Source of the DNA: an uncultured Desulfobacterales bacterium
GTDB lineage: Bacteria > Desulfobacterota > Desulfobulbia > Desulfobulbales > Desulfocapsaceae
Reading direction: 5' to 3'
Assembly: GCA_937915545.1 (NCBI GenBank)
Contig: CALGIJ010000030.1
Span: forward strand, 58,600-122,599
DNA length: 64,000 nucleotides
The notes under the pieces were generated by a model. That model searched no databases. It was not told where the DNA came from and worked only from the letters and a program-made list of their open reading frames with translations. Positions 33,492 through 43,236 of the stretch are shown here, in pieces (positions within the stretch are counted from its first letter, which is position 1; each line of letters starts with the position of its first letter). Made by a program: the position numbers and the translations under genes.

Positions 33492-33917
33492 ATGCAGACC
33501 ATTTCTTCGCTGCAGTCTTCCGCGCAGCTCGTGCAACTCCTGAAAACGGCCAGGAATATCGCGGTGGTCGGACTTTCGCCGAAGGAAAATAGGCCCAGCA
33601 ATATGGTGGCCAGATATCTTCTCGCCGCCGGCTACCGGGTCTTCCCTGTCAACCCCGGCCAGGACGAGATTCTCGGCCTGCCCTGCTACCCCTCGCTGGC
33701 GGCCGTGCCCGGCCAGATCGATATCGTCGATATTTTTCGGAACCCCGCCGATGTTTTGCCCATCGTCGAGGAGGCCTTGGGCCTCTCGCCCCTGCCGCAG
33801 GCTATCTGGATGCAGCAGGGCATCGTCAACGAAGAGGCCGCCGCGTTGGCCAGGGCGAAGGGCCTTATGGTGGTCATGGACCGTTGCATCAAGGTGGATC
33901 ACGCCAATCTTCTCTAG
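33492..33917 (+). CDS. CoA-binding protein (YccU-like Rossmann fold)
   Basis: 141 residues. IAVVGLSPKENRPSNMVARYL is the nucleotide-binding loop of the CoA_binding_2 family, followed by GYRVFPVNPGQDEILG, IDIVDIFRNPADVLPIVEEA and WMQQGIVNEEAAALARAKGL, all typical. These small cytoplasmic proteins share the fold of the succinyl-CoA synthetase alpha N-terminus; the cell role is unknown. GGGAGAA precedes the ATG. uvrA follows 48 bases later on the same strand and is probably co-transcribed. Confidence 0.9.
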   Translation: MQTISSLQSSAQLVQLLKTARNIAVVGLSPKENRPSNMVARYLLAAGYRVFPVNPGQDEILGLPCYPSLAAVPGQIDIVDIFRNPADVLPIVEEALGLSPLPQAIWMQQGIVNEEAAALARAKGLMVVMDRCIKVDHANLL

Positions 33918-33965
33918 CCTGGCGTCTCTGTGCCGGCGAGACCGGCCAAGAGCCACAGGAGTTTC

Positions 33966-36806
33966 ATGGAACCGAAGACCCTCAGCATCCGTGGGGCGCG
34001 GATGCACAACCTCAAGAACATCGATGTCGATCTGCCCCGCAACAGCCTGGTAGTGTTCACCGGCATCTCCGGATCGGGAAAGTCGACTCTCGCTTTCGAT
34101 ACCCTCTATGCCGAGGGGCAGAGGCGCTATGTCGAGTCGCTTTCCACCTATGCGCGGCAGTTTCTCGGCCAGATGGACAAACCGGATGTCGACGCCCTGG
34201 AGGGTTTGTCGCCCGCCGTGTCCATCGAGCAGAAAACCACCAGCAAGAACCCGCGCTCGACGGTGGGAACGATCACAGAGGTCTACGACCATCTGCGCCT
34301 GCTCTTCGCCCGCTGCGGCCATCCCCACTGCCATATCTGTGGTAGCGAGATCGCCGCCCAGTCGGTGGAGGATATGGTCAATGGCCTGATGGAACTTGAT
34401 GAGGGGACGAAAATCATTCTCCTCGCGCCCCTGGTGACCGAGCGTAAGGGTCGGCACGAACAGCTGCTGGCAAGAATCCGCCGCGAGGGCTTTGTGAGGA
34501 TTCGTGTCGATGGCGATATCGTGCACAGCGACGATGTCGCTGAACTCGACAAGAACAAGAAGCACTCCATCGAGATCGTCGTCGATCGTCTGGTCATCAA
34601 GGACTCGGTGCGGCGCCGGCTCTCCCAGTCGGTGAGCACCGCGGTGAAGCTCGCCGAAGGCCTGCTGCTGGTGCTGTTTCCCGACAGTGGGGCGGAAAAG
34701 CTCTACAGCGAATTCGCCGCCTGCCATAAGTGCTCGGTTTCCGTGCCGCCCTTGTCCACCCAGCTGTTTTCCTTCAACAACCCGCAGGGTGCCTGCAGCG
34801 AGTGCGGCGGGCTGGGAGTGAAGCAATTCTTCGATCCGGCCCTGGTGGTGCCCGATCCAAGCCGGCCGATCAGCGAGGGGGCCCTCGCCCCATGGGGATG
34901 GCGGAATGAGGAGAGTTACACCGGCCACATGCTGGAGTCGGTGGCGAAACATTACAAGGTGTCGTTGGATACGCCGTTTCAGCGGCTGCCGGAAAAGGTG
35001 CAGAGGGTCTTTCTCTATGGCTCGGGGAGTGAAGAGATCACCTTTCACTACCGCAAGGGACAACGAGTGCTGTCGGCCGTCAATCGCTTCGAGGGGGTCA
35101 TCCCGCAGCTCGATCGCCGTTATCTCGAAACCCAGTCGGCCATGATCCGCGAGGAACTCGGCAAGTATATGAACGAGCAGCCCTGCGGGGCATGCGCCGG
35201 AGCGCGATTGAAACCGGAGGCTCTGGCAGTGCGGGTGGGCAAGTGGTCGATCTACGACCTGACCCGTACATCTATCGACAAACTGATGGAGGAGTTGCCG
35301 CTTCTGCCACTGAGCGTCCGTGAACGGAGGATCGGTGAACCCATTCTCAAGGAGATTGTCGATCGGCTCTCCTTTCTTGCCGACGTCGGGCTGGGCTATC
35401 TCTCCCTCGACAGACGGGCCGGGTCGCTTTCCGGCGGCGAGGCGCAGCGTATCCGCCTCGCATCGCAAATCGGCTCGCGGCTCGCCGGGGTACTCTATAT
35501 CCTCGATGAACCGAGTATCGGCTTGCATCAGCGCGACAATGAAAAGCTTATCAATACGCTTCTCGAGTTGCGTGATCTCGGCAATACGGTGATCGTAGTC
35601 GAACACGATACCGATACCATCATGGCAGGCGATCATATCCTCGATATGGGGCCCGGTGCCGGCATTCATGGTGGCCGAGTAGTCTATTCCGGCCAGCTCA
35701 ATGGTCTGCTGCAGTGCCAGGAGTCGGTTACCGGCGGCTATCTCTCCGGACGGCTGGCCATAGAGACCCCGAAGGTGCGCCGTCCAGTGAGCAAGGGCAA
35801 TGACCGTTGCCTGCGATTACGTAACTGCAGCGCCAACAACCTGCGAGACATCGAGGTCAGTTTCCCGCTTGGGGTGGTCACGGCGGTGACCGGGGTTTCA
35901 GGCTCGGGCAAGAGCTCGCTGGTCATCGAGACCCTGTACCGGCTCGCCCATAGCGGTCTTACCAAGAAACTGGCGCAAGTGACCCAGGACGGCGCGACGC
36001 TCAGTGGACTGCAGCACATTGACAAGATTATCGATATCGACCAGAGCCCCATCGGCCGCACGCCGCGTTCCAACCCGGCCACCTACAGCGGCGTGTTCAC
36101 GCCAATCCGCGAGCTCTTCAGCCGGCTGCCAGAGTCGCGGGCGCGCGGCTACAAGGCGGGGCGGTTCAGCTTCAATATCAAGGGCGGACGATGTGAAGCC
36201 TGCGAGGGCGAGGGGGTCAACAAGATCGCCATGCATTTCCTCCCCGACATCTATGTCGAGTGCGATTCCTGCAAGGGCAAGCGCTATAACGGCGACACCC
36301 TGGAGATACAATATCGCGGCAAGAACATCCATGATGTGCTGTCGATGACGGTGGAAGAGGCCCTGCAGTTTTTCCACAGTGTTCCGGCTATTCACGGCAA
36401 ACTGCAGACGCTCTTTGACGTCGGCCTGGGCTATGTATCGCTGGGGCAGTCATCGGTGACCCTCTCCGGAGGCGAGGCGCAGAGAGTAAAGCTGGCTAAG
36501 GAGCTTTCTGGACGGAGCAGCGGCAGGACATTGTATATCCTTGATGAACCCACCACAGGCTTGCATCCGGCCGATATCGAATTTCTGCTGAGGGTGCTCA
36601 ATCGTCTCGTCGATCAGGGAAATACCGCGGTAATTATCGAGCATAACCTCGATGTCATCAAGACCGCCGACTGGATTGTCGATATCGGGCCGGAAGGAGG
36701 GGACGGGGGAGGAAAGGTGGTTGCCGTCGGCACGCCGGAAGAGGTGGCGAAGCTGCCCCATTCCCATACCGGGCGATTTCTGTCGCGGATCCTCAGCCCT
36801 CCGTGA
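33966..36806 (+). CDS. uvrA: Excinuclease ABC subunit A
   Basis: 946 residues, full length for UvrA, the damage-recognition ATPase of nucleotide excision repair. Start MEPKTLSIRGARMHNLKNID with CAGGAG at 4 bases. Two ABC ATPase halves are seen: Walker A GISGSGKSTLAFDTLY and GVSGSGKSSLVIETLY, signatures SLSGGEAQRIRLA and TLSGGEAQRVKLA, Walker B ILDEPSIGLH and ILDEPTTGLH. Zinc-binding cysteines occur in CGHPHCHICG, CSECGG and CEACEGEG with CDSCKGKRYN. It works with UvrB and UvrC, which are not in the window. Confidence 0.98.
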   Translation: MEPKTLSIRGARMHNLKNIDVDLPRNSLVVFTGISGSGKSTLAFDTLYAEGQRRYVESLSTYARQFLGQMDKPDVDALEGLSPAVSIEQKTTSKNPRSTVGTITEVYDHLRLLFARCGHPHCHICGSEIAAQSVEDMVNGLMELDEGTKIILLAPLVTERKGRHEQLLARIRREGFVRIRVDGDIVHSDDVAELDKNKKHSIEIVVDRLVIKDSVRRRLSQSVSTAVKLAEGLLLVLFPDSGAEKLYSEFAACHKCSVSVPPLSTQLFSFNNPQGACSECGGLGVKQFFDPALVVPDPSRPISEGALAPWGWRNEESYTGHMLESVAKHYKVSLDTPFQRLPEKVQRVFLYGSGSEEITFHYRKGQRVLSAVNRFEGVIPQLDRRYLETQSAMIREELGKYMNEQPCGACAGARLKPEALAVRVGKWSIYDLTRTSIDKLMEELPLLPLSVRERRIGEPILKEIVDRLSFLADVGLGYLSLDRRAGSLSGGEAQRIRLASQIGSRLAGVLYILDEPSIGLHQRDNEKLINTLLELRDLGNTVIVVEHDTDTIMAGDHILDMGPGAGIHGGRVVYSGQLNGLLQCQESVTGGYLSGRLAIETPKVRRPVSKGNDRCLRLRNCSANNLRDIEVSFPLGVVTAVTGVSGSGKSSLVIETLYRLAHSGLTKKLAQVTQDGATLSGLQHIDKIIDIDQSPIGRTPRSNPATYSGVFTPIRELFSRLPESRARGYKAGRFSFNIKGGRCEACEGEGVNKIAMHFLPDIYVECDSCKGKRYNGDTLEIQYRGKNIHDVLSMTVEEALQFFHSVPAIHGKLQTLFDVGLGYVSLGQSSVTLSGGEAQRVKLAKELSGRSSGRTLYILDEPTTGLHPADIEFLLRVLNRLVDQGNTAVIIEHNLDVIKTADWIVDIGPEGGDGGGKVVAVGTPEEVAKLPHSHTGRFLSRILSPP

Positions 36807-36966
36807 ACTAACTTCTTCTCCTCTCTTGCTTCCCCTGGGGAAGTGCGGTCTAATAGCAGGTTAAAAAATGCGTCTTTCGGTCCGGCGGGGCGATGTGCGC
36901 TCCTTACCGGTCAAGAGATACCACCAGGGCCATTGCCCTTAAGACAAAGATCAGCGGAGAACCGAC

Positions 36967-37440
36967 ATGACGGAAAATAGCAGTGCGACATCAAGCAATA
37001 GGCCAGAGTTCCGGATGCAGAAGATGTATATAAAAGACCTGTCCTTTGAGAATCCCAACGCACCGGAAATCTTCACCCAGCAACAGAAAATGGAGCCGGC
37101 GGTAGATGTCAACCTGAAGCTCAATAATCGCCAGCTTGACGAGGAGCACTGGGAGGTTTCGTTGCTGATAACCGCCAAGGTTTCCGGCAAGGATGAGAAC
37201 AAGGTGCTGTTTATTCTGGAACTCGAGCACGCCGCCGTTTTCATGCTGCGCAATATCCCGGCTGAGCACATTCCCATGCTGCTTGGCGTGGATTGCCCGA
37301 CGTTGCTGTTTCCTTTTACACGCCAGATTGTCAGCCAGGTGTCCACCGATGGTGGCTATATCCCCTTCCTGATGGAACCGGTCAATTTCATGGCGCTGTA
37401 CCAAAATGCCCAGAAACGAAAAGAGGAAGCCAAGAACTGA
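36967..37440 (+). CDS. secB: Protein-export chaperone SecB
   Basis: 157 residues. QKMYIKDLSFENPNAPEIFT, WEVSLLITAKVSGKDENKVL-type sequence, and the C-terminal GVDCPTLLFPFTRQIVSQVS and GYIPFLMEPVNFMALYQNA are diagnostic of SecB, a cytoplasmic tetramer that holds preproteins unfolded and hands them to SecA. GGAG lies 7 bases before the ATG. A secG gene is 16 kb away. SecB is patchy in deltaproteobacteria and its presence is a useful lineage hint. A strong terminator follows. Confidence 0.95.
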   Translation: MTENSSATSSNRPEFRMQKMYIKDLSFENPNAPEIFTQQQKMEPAVDVNLKLNNRQLDEEHWEVSLLITAKVSGKDENKVLFILELEHAAVFMLRNIPAEHIPMLLGVDCPTLLFPFTRQIVSQVSTDGGYIPFLMEPVNFMALYQNAQKRKEEAKN

Positions 37441-37601
37441 TCGCCAAGGAAGCAAGGAACCGATTGCCGATATCGTTAGTCACCAGAGGGGGGCCTTGAA
37501 TCGCAGACATCGCGTGAAGTGAGTGTCAATGGCACAGCGGTGGAAAGCGATTGCGGAGTCCCGTTGAGCGAGATAAAGGCTGTTGGTGGTGGGTGATCGA
37601 A

Positions 37602-37647
37602 AACACGAAGGGGGCAATGACCAAAAGGTCATTGCCCCCTTCGTGTT
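37602..37647. terminator. Bidirectional terminator, perfect 21-bp stem
   Basis: AACACGAAGGGGGCAATGACC pairs perfectly with its reverse complement across an AAAA loop, between the converging secB and lipoprotein genes. The T/A positions flanking the stem suit termination in both directions. Confidence 0.9.
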
Positions 37648-37665
37648 ATGCGTCAGGGAGAAAGG

Positions 37666-38682
37666 TTAGAGACCGTAGCTTACGAAATGGTTAACCAGGG
37701 AATCGACGCCTTTTTCGATAGCCTTGTTGAAGAGAGTATCATACTGCTTGTCGGCAAAGACGGTTTCCGGAGAAACCAGTACTCGGGTTCGATTGGTCCA
37801 GATGACATTGCCGGTGGCAGCTTCCTGCACCCAGATACGCATCTGCACTGCAGCCTGGTCGACCTGGCCGCTGGAGTGCATGACCATTCCAGTTCCTGCA
37901 CCGGCGGCGGCCCACGTTACAGTATTGGCGGAGCCATCAGCCATGCCGAAGAAGGTCTGGCCGTCATCCCATGGCCAGGTGGTGTTGTTATAGCCGATAA
38001 TGCCCCCAAAGAGCATCCCGGTAAGGGCCTCGTTGCGTTCATCGTAAGAGTCGGAACTGGCGAAACCGTTGAGGATACGGTTGGAACTGCCGCTGATGAA
38101 GGGGAGGATGCCCCGCTTCCAGGGTGCCCAGGTCGGCTCCTGTCTGGTTTTGTACTCAAGGATGCGACCACGCACGATATAATCGGCTCCGAACCGTCGG
38201 CCCAGTTTGGCAAGTTCGTTGGGGGTGATGGCATGGGTGCCGGGGCTGCCAGTAACTGTCTCATCGGTTTGCTGCTTCTGCAGATCGATATATTGCCGCA
38301 GCTCATATTTCATGGCGTCCGACCAGTCGTTGCGTAACTCGACTGTAAGGCTTTCGGTAGTATCTGAATCGTAGGTGGCAATGTTGATGATCTTCTCGTC
38401 CACGAGATATCCGAAGACATCCTCCTGCACTGCCATGGAAAAGCCTTTGGCGACCAGGCGGTCGGTGAGGGCTTCTGTCACCGTGAGATTACGCCGGTAT
38501 GCTCCTGCCAGCGATTCAGCGGACGTATAGTCTGCGAAGGGGAGAATGAGAATGGTTCGTCCGCGGCCGGGGGCAACGGGATTCGGGGCATTTGGCACCT
38601 GGAGGGTCTCCACGACTGTCTGACCGCATCCCATCAGCAATACCGCCGAAAGTAAGTAGAGCATGAATTTGACTTTCCGCAT
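37666..38682 (-). CDS. CsgG-like outer-membrane lipoprotein of the pilus operon
   Basis: 338 residues with a lipoprotein signal MRKVKFMLYLLSAVLLMGC (Cys19). RTILILPFADYTSAESLAG, NLTVTEALTDRLVAKGFSMA and LAKLGRRFGADYIVRGRILE look like the N-terminal fold of CsgG/TolB-type lipoproteins. The central region is glycine-rich (MLFGGIIGYNNTTWPWDDG), followed by VQMRIWVQEAATGNVIWTNR. It is the last gene of the pilus assembly operon, 54 bases after the secretin gene, so it may help the secretin insert or assemble in the outer membrane; that is inference. No named family is certain. Confidence 0.75.
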   Translation of the reverse strand: MRKVKFMLYLLSAVLLMGCGQTVVETLQVPNAPNPVAPGRGRTILILPFADYTSAESLAGAYRRNLTVTEALTDRLVAKGFSMAVQEDVFGYLVDEKIINIATYDSDTTESLTVELRNDWSDAMKYELRQYIDLQKQQTDETVTGSPGTHAITPNELAKLGRRFGADYIVRGRILEYKTRQEPTWAPWKRGILPFISGSSNRILNGFASSDSYDERNEALTGMLFGGIIGYNNTTWPWDDGQTFFGMADGSANTVTWAAAGAGTGMVMHSSGQVDQAAVQMRIWVQEAATGNVIWTNRTRVLVSPETVFADKQYDTLFNKAIEKGVDSLVNHFVSYGL

Positions 38683-38736
38683 GATCTTCTCCCTGAAAAT
38701 TCTTCTTGAAAGCTAAGCGCAGATACGTGTTTTCAT

Positions 38737-40722
38737 CTAGATGATTCGAGGCTTCAACAGAACGATGAGTTCTCTTTTCTTGGTTGACTTGGTTTCGGCC
38801 CCGAAGAGATACTTGAAGAAGGAAAGATTGCTCGTCCCCGGGATAAAGGTGCCGTCATTCTCGGCAGCGCTGGAGATCAGACCACCGATTACCAGCATCT
38901 CGCCGTTTTTGACTTTGACGGTAGTGCTCATCTCACGAACATTGATGATGGGCAGGCCCACAGAGCCGAGACCGACGGCCCGGTATTCGATGGGCTCAAC
39001 GAGCTCGGAGGTCACCGGAACGAGGTTGAGAATGATCTGCTTGTCATCGATGATATTGGCAGTAAGGGCCAGGCCTATACCAGAGAGGGCGCGGGCGGTT
39101 TCGGCAGAGTAGGTGATGACACCAGAGTCACTGACATTTACTTCGAGATTTTCTATATACGTTACGTTTCTTCCCACGGTGATGAGCGCCGGCTGGCCGT
39201 TGAGCACACTGAGCTTGGGGTTCGAGAGAATTGTTGCTTTGCCCTGCTTGCTGACGGCGTTGAGGAAGGAATCGAAAGTGAAAGCAGCCAGGGAAATCGA
39301 TCCGCCAAGACTACCCGTCAGGCCATTGGTGATCACCGTGGCGGTGGAGGCCGCAGAAAGTGCCGTCGATTCGATGGCATTGCTGAGTACGTCAGTCAAC
39401 GTGCTGGTATTGTTCTGGCCAGCAGTCCCAGTGTCAGCGGTTAACGGCACTGGATTGAGGTTGTTGAATGTTTGAGAGCGTGTATCGGTCCCGATGTTTT
39501 CAACCTCGAGACTGGTTGAAGAGGAGTTTGTGGACGAGAGGCTATTGGAACTGTCCGTACTGTCGGTCTTGACTTTTGAATAGGTCTTGCCGCCAGACAA
39601 TGTTCCGCCTGCTACGGAGAGGTTGGTAAGAATAGTGTTCCAGTTGAGGCCGATGGAAGAGCTGTCATCGAGAGTCACCTCGAGGATTTTGGCCTCGATG
39701 GCCACCTGTTTGTAGAGCTCTCTCTGCAGGGCTTTGAAATATTCGTCAAGTCTGCCGAGAAGTGGGCGAGGTGCTGTGACGGTAATCAGGCCAACCGGTT
39801 TGTCGATAAAGTAGGAGTTCCCTTGTTTGGATTTTCTGAAAGTTGCCGTGGCAACCTGCTCGGCGGTCTTTTCTTCCTTTGCAACTACGGATTTATCGCT
39901 CCCCACGAGCGCAGAGTCTTTGTTGCGTTCAATCGAGCCATCCTGCTTTTTCGAGGCACTAGAAGAATCCTGGGTAATTGAGTCCGTGGTCCAGATATTG
40001 AGTAAGGCATTGAGATTGTTTTCAATGCTGTTCCAAGTATTGAATTCAATACCCCCAGGAGTGCCGTCCTTATGCTGATTGACTGCAACGCCCTCGGACA
40101 TCAATGAAATCTCTCCGGCAACATTTGATGTTCCTGTCGTTCCCCCTCCGCCGCCGAGAACATCTCCGCCGGTCTTGGTCTTGTAGGTCTGTTTGATGAA
40201 CGGCATGGCGATATGGAACTGCCGCGTCTCCTTATATTTGACAATGATGGTCGAACCCTGGACTTCATGGTAGTAATCGACCTGACGGAGGAGATTGTCG
40301 ATGGCACCGAAGAAATCGTCATTGGCACTGATATTGACGTCGACAAGCACGTTCTGGTCGACGTCGCTGGCCCAGGAAACGTTCATGCCTTTGAGAGACG
40401 CGAGTCTCTTCATGATATCCCACAGGGGTTGTGGTCCTTTAGTGGAGGTGATCCTCGCTTCCACCTTCAAGCGTGCTTCCTCGGTGATGGAGGTATCCTT
40501 TTCGGGTTTTTTATCGATGACGTAGGAAGGTGTCTGGTAGCGTACAGGAAGTGAGACTGGATCTTGTTCGACCTTTGCAACAGGCTGGGTCAAGGTGTTG
40601 ACCGTATTCTCCTGCAGGGCGGAATCCTGTTTAGCTGTCTGCGTTTCTCTGAGGCATGAGGTGACCAAAGGAAGCAGTAGCAAGAGGCTACCATAGATCA
40701 CAATCTGTTTTAACGACTTCAT
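38737..40722 (-). CDS. MshL/PilQ-type secretin lipoprotein
   Basis: 661 residues with a lipobox ending LVTSC (Cys23). An STN/secretin N-terminal domain (LWDIMKRLASLKGMNVSWAS, DDFFGAIDNLLRQVDYYHEV) resembles MshL. The C-terminal secretin core starts near EAKILEVTLDDSSSIGLNWN and includes ATILSNPKLSVLNGQPALIT, GEMLVIGGLISS and the closing RELIVLLKPRII. A Ser/Thr/Asn-rich insert lies between. Secretins form the outer-membrane gate for type IV pili or type II secretion. Here it takes the place of the full-length PilQ, whose AMIN domains are on the separate protein encoded just upstream. Confidence 0.9.
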   Translation of the reverse strand: MKSLKQIVIYGSLLLLLPLVTSCLRETQTAKQDSALQENTVNTLTQPVAKVEQDPVSLPVRYQTPSYVIDKKPEKDTSITEEARLKVEARITSTKGPQPLWDIMKRLASLKGMNVSWASDVDQNVLVDVNISANDDFFGAIDNLLRQVDYYHEVQGSTIIVKYKETRQFHIAMPFIKQTYKTKTGGDVLGGGGGTTGTSNVAGEISLMSEGVAVNQHKDGTPGGIEFNTWNSIENNLNALLNIWTTDSITQDSSSASKKQDGSIERNKDSALVGSDKSVVAKEEKTAEQVATATFRKSKQGNSYFIDKPVGLITVTAPRPLLGRLDEYFKALQRELYKQVAIEAKILEVTLDDSSSIGLNWNTILTNLSVAGGTLSGGKTYSKVKTDSTDSSNSLSSTNSSSTSLEVENIGTDTRSQTFNNLNPVPLTADTGTAGQNNTSTLTDVLSNAIESTALSAASTATVITNGLTGSLGGSISLAAFTFDSFLNAVSKQGKATILSNPKLSVLNGQPALITVGRNVTYIENLEVNVSDSGVITYSAETARALSGIGLALTANIIDDKQIILNLVPVTSELVEPIEYRAVGLGSVGLPIINVREMSTTVKVKNGEMLVIGGLISSAAENDGTFIPGTSNLSFFKYLFGAETKSTKKRELIVLLKPRII

Positions 40723-40770
40723 ACAAACCTCTTGAGCTGGAGTTAATAGGCGTTAAAGGAAGGATAACAT

Positions 40771-42675
40771 TTATTTCAAGTCCTTGGCGGCGATACGTCC
40801 TTCGATATACTTCTTCAGGTCGGGAGTGAGAGCAAATCCCGAACCAAGAAGGGCTCTGTACTGTTTCGTGGCGTCGCCGGCCCGTCCCATCTTGTCGTAT
40901 ATCCTTGCCTTGGAAACCATGGTGTCGATGTTCTCTCCATAGTGAGATTCGTATTTTTTCAGGACAGTTATCGCTGCTTCGTACTGTCCATTGGTCTCGG
41001 AGAAGACAGCATAGCTGAGCAAAGCTTCTTTCAGCGGAGGGGTGCCGTTGATACTCTGTGCGAAGAATTCTTTAGCCTCCGCCAACTGGTCCATATTGGC
41101 TAAGGCGATGGCGGCATAGAGCGCTGCATGTGAGTTTTTGGGGTCATGTTTGAGGCATTGTTTGGCGTAGTAGGCCGCTTTGGCGTTAATTTTCAAGTCG
41201 GCCAGGAAAATGCTTGCCAATCTTGCGGCAACGCTGGAGTTCTGCGGCCAGAGTTCCAGGGACTTGGCGTACGCTTCGGCGGCTTTTTCCAACTCGTTTC
41301 GTTCTTCGAAATTCTGCCCTTCGCTGATGAATTTTTTGGCTTCAACGGCCTCTTTGGAAAGAGCGGCAGCTTTTTCGATGACAAGAGACTCCTGCTCGAT
41401 GACCTCGATATCGGCTTCGAAGGAGAGGTTGTCTTCGGCTCTGGTGGGCCAGACGAATTCCTTCTTGCTGGGATAGATGACGATGGTGTTGAAGCGTTCT
41501 TCCTTCTTCAGATCCATCAGGTTGAGGATTATGTCGAGGGCAAAATCCCAGGGCACATCGTTAAGGGCCAGCGTCAGTGAACCCTGGACCTCTTCGTCAA
41601 CAATGATATTGAGATTGGTGATCTGGCGGAACAGTCGAAAGACATTGTGGATGTCGATCTTGTAGAAATCGATACTGATGCGCTGCTTATTGTATCCTGA
41701 GAGAGAAAAGTCGCTGGTCAGTGCGGCCGCCTTGTCGGTTGGCTTTTTGGCTGCTGCTTTTTCGGGGGCGCTCTTGACGAGTTGTTGTGAGGAACCGATC
41801 AGGGCGTCAAGGGTGTCGTCGCTGTTCGCTGCGGAGGCTCCTGTCGGGTTCTTTTTCTGACCGGTTATGGCTGCACTGGCAGGGGCCTCGGTGACGATCT
41901 TCAAGCCCTGCGCGTCGGGGGTGACAGTGTACTTGAAGAGCACCTCCGAGGATGAGTCGAATACAAGACGGACAGTCTGGTCTTTTTTGGAGACTCGGAT
42001 CTTATCAACCGCCGTTCCGACAGCATGTTCCTTGCGCAGTTCATTGCTTTTGACATCGTGGATATCAATATACATGCGGGGTTTTTTGCCATTTTCTCCG
42101 GGGAGTGTGTCGACCTTGTAGTGTTCAATGGGAGTGTTGGCAAGGATTACGATGGCGGTGGAACCCTGTTCCTGCGAGATCTTGATATCTTTCAACGAGA
42201 GAAAGGATGCCGGAGCACTTTTGGCTGCTTGAGCGGGACCGTTGCCGGCAGGGGCGGGAAAAATCTTGATCCGCAAGGAATTGTTGTCTGATGTGACGGT
42301 ATAGTCGTGGCTGTCTGCCAGGGAGAACTCCAGGCGTAGCACGTTCGGGGTGCTGTCCTTGATATCGCTGACGGTGAGCTTGGCAAAGTTGTTGGCGGGA
42401 AGAACGGCGTTGGCGCGTGCCGCGCCATCGGTGAAGCGGCCTCCTGCAATGTCCACCACGAAACGAAATGGCGAGAATCGCTCAGAAACGGTGTGCACTG
42501 GAGGGGCCTTGCCGTTTATGGATACTGTCAGGTCCTCTCCGGAGAGGTTGCTGTTGAACTCTGTGATTTCAAACGCAACGTCGGCTTCTGACCTCGCCTG
42601 TTGTATCTGAAAAACGAGCAAAAAGCAAAATGCCAGAGAAACAACTGCTTGAAGTTTTAATAGCCATTTAAGCAT
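40771..42675 (-). CDS. AMIN-STN-TPR pilus assembly protein
   Basis: 634 residues with an N-terminal signal peptide (LQAVVSLAFCFLLVFQIQQA). Two AMIN-like beta domains (about 35-135, 155-265) bind peptidoglycan in PilQ and AmiC proteins. An STN-type domain follows (about 330-430; YNKQRISIDFYKIDIHNVFR, LTLALNDVPWDFALDIILNL), as in the PilQ N-terminus. The C-terminal 200 residues are tetratricopeptide-like repeats (NELEKAAEAYAKSLELWPQN, AALYAAIALANMDQLAEAKE). There is no secretin core. It probably anchors the separate secretin to the cell wall and assembles it. It begins 3 bases after pilP and is part of the operon. Confidence 0.85.
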   Translation of the reverse strand: MLKWLLKLQAVVSLAFCFLLVFQIQQARSEADVAFEITEFNSNLSGEDLTVSINGKAPPVHTVSERFSPFRFVVDIAGGRFTDGAARANAVLPANNFAKLTVSDIKDSTPNVLRLEFSLADSHDYTVTSDNNSLRIKIFPAPAGNGPAQAAKSAPASFLSLKDIKISQEQGSTAIVILANTPIEHYKVDTLPGENGKKPRMYIDIHDVKSNELRKEHAVGTAVDKIRVSKKDQTVRLVFDSSSEVLFKYTVTPDAQGLKIVTEAPASAAITGQKKNPTGASAANSDDTLDALIGSSQQLVKSAPEKAAAKKPTDKAAALTSDFSLSGYNKQRISIDFYKIDIHNVFRLFRQITNLNIIVDEEVQGSLTLALNDVPWDFALDIILNLMDLKKEERFNTIVIYPSKKEFVWPTRAEDNLSFEADIEVIEQESLVIEKAAALSKEAVEAKKFISEGQNFEERNELEKAAEAYAKSLELWPQNSSVAARLASIFLADLKINAKAAYYAKQCLKHDPKNSHAALYAAIALANMDQLAEAKEFFAQSINGTPPLKEALLSYAVFSETNGQYEAAITVLKKYESHYGENIDTMVSKARIYDKMGRAGDATKQYRALLGSGFALTPDLKKYIEGRIAAKDLK

Positions 42676-42678
42676 TTT

Positions 42679-43236
42679 TTATTTCTCTCCCTCTTTCTTG
42701 AGAAGCATAACGACTTCCGTGACAGATTTCTTTCCCGCTCTGGTCACTGTGGTCTCTTCGACGATTACCGATTGAGGCGTAAAGCTTTTGACGACACCAT
42801 GACGCCCGATCTTCATTCCTGTGGTCAGAACGTACCCTTTACCCGTAAAGTCCTGCACCATAGCCATATATTCGTCTTCAGTTTTGAGAAGGGCCACTAC
42901 GGTAAGCTGGCCTGGCTCAAAAAGTTGCATTCCGGTGAGGGGTTCGTCGTTTTCGATAATTTCATCCATGTTGACGTTGGATGACGCGGCCTTTTCAGTG
43001 ATAAAGGGCACAAAGGGGTCGGGGCGGTTTTCGAGGCGATATTCAAATGACTCCGCTGGCGGCTGTGGTACCGTGGCAGCAGGTGTGTTGGCAGCCGGGG
43101 CCTCAGCGGCGGTTGAGGCTGGGGCGCTGGTGAATACTGAAGAGATGCAGAGGAGCGCCAAAAGGCACACCAGAGAGACAGGGAGGGACTGCGCTGGCCG
43201 ACACCAGAATGGGGGTAAGTGGCTCATCAGGTTCAC
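42679..43236 (-). CDS. pilP: Type IV pilus assembly lipoprotein/periplasmic protein PilP
   Basis: 185 residues. The GTG at 43236 overlaps the pilO stop (GTGA); an ATG at 43227 is an alternative. A hydrophobic N-terminus (SLVCLLALLCISSVFTSAPA) is followed by an Ala/Pro-rich stretch and the PilP fold: YRLENRPDPFVPFI, EPGQLTVVALLKTEDEYMAM, GKGYVLTTGMKIGRHGVVKS. PilP links the inner-membrane PilMNO complex to the secretin. No Cys is placed as a lipobox, so it is probably an ordinary secreted or anchored protein. Confidence 0.85.
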   Translation of the reverse strand: MNLMSHLPPFWCRPAQSLPVSLVCLLALLCISSVFTSAPASTAAEAPAANTPAATVPQPPAESFEYRLENRPDPFVPFITEKAASSNVNMDEIIENDEPLTGMQLFEPGQLTVVALLKTEDEYMAMVQDFTGKGYVLTTGMKIGRHGVVKSFTPQSVIVEETTVTRAGKKSVTEVVMLLKKEGEK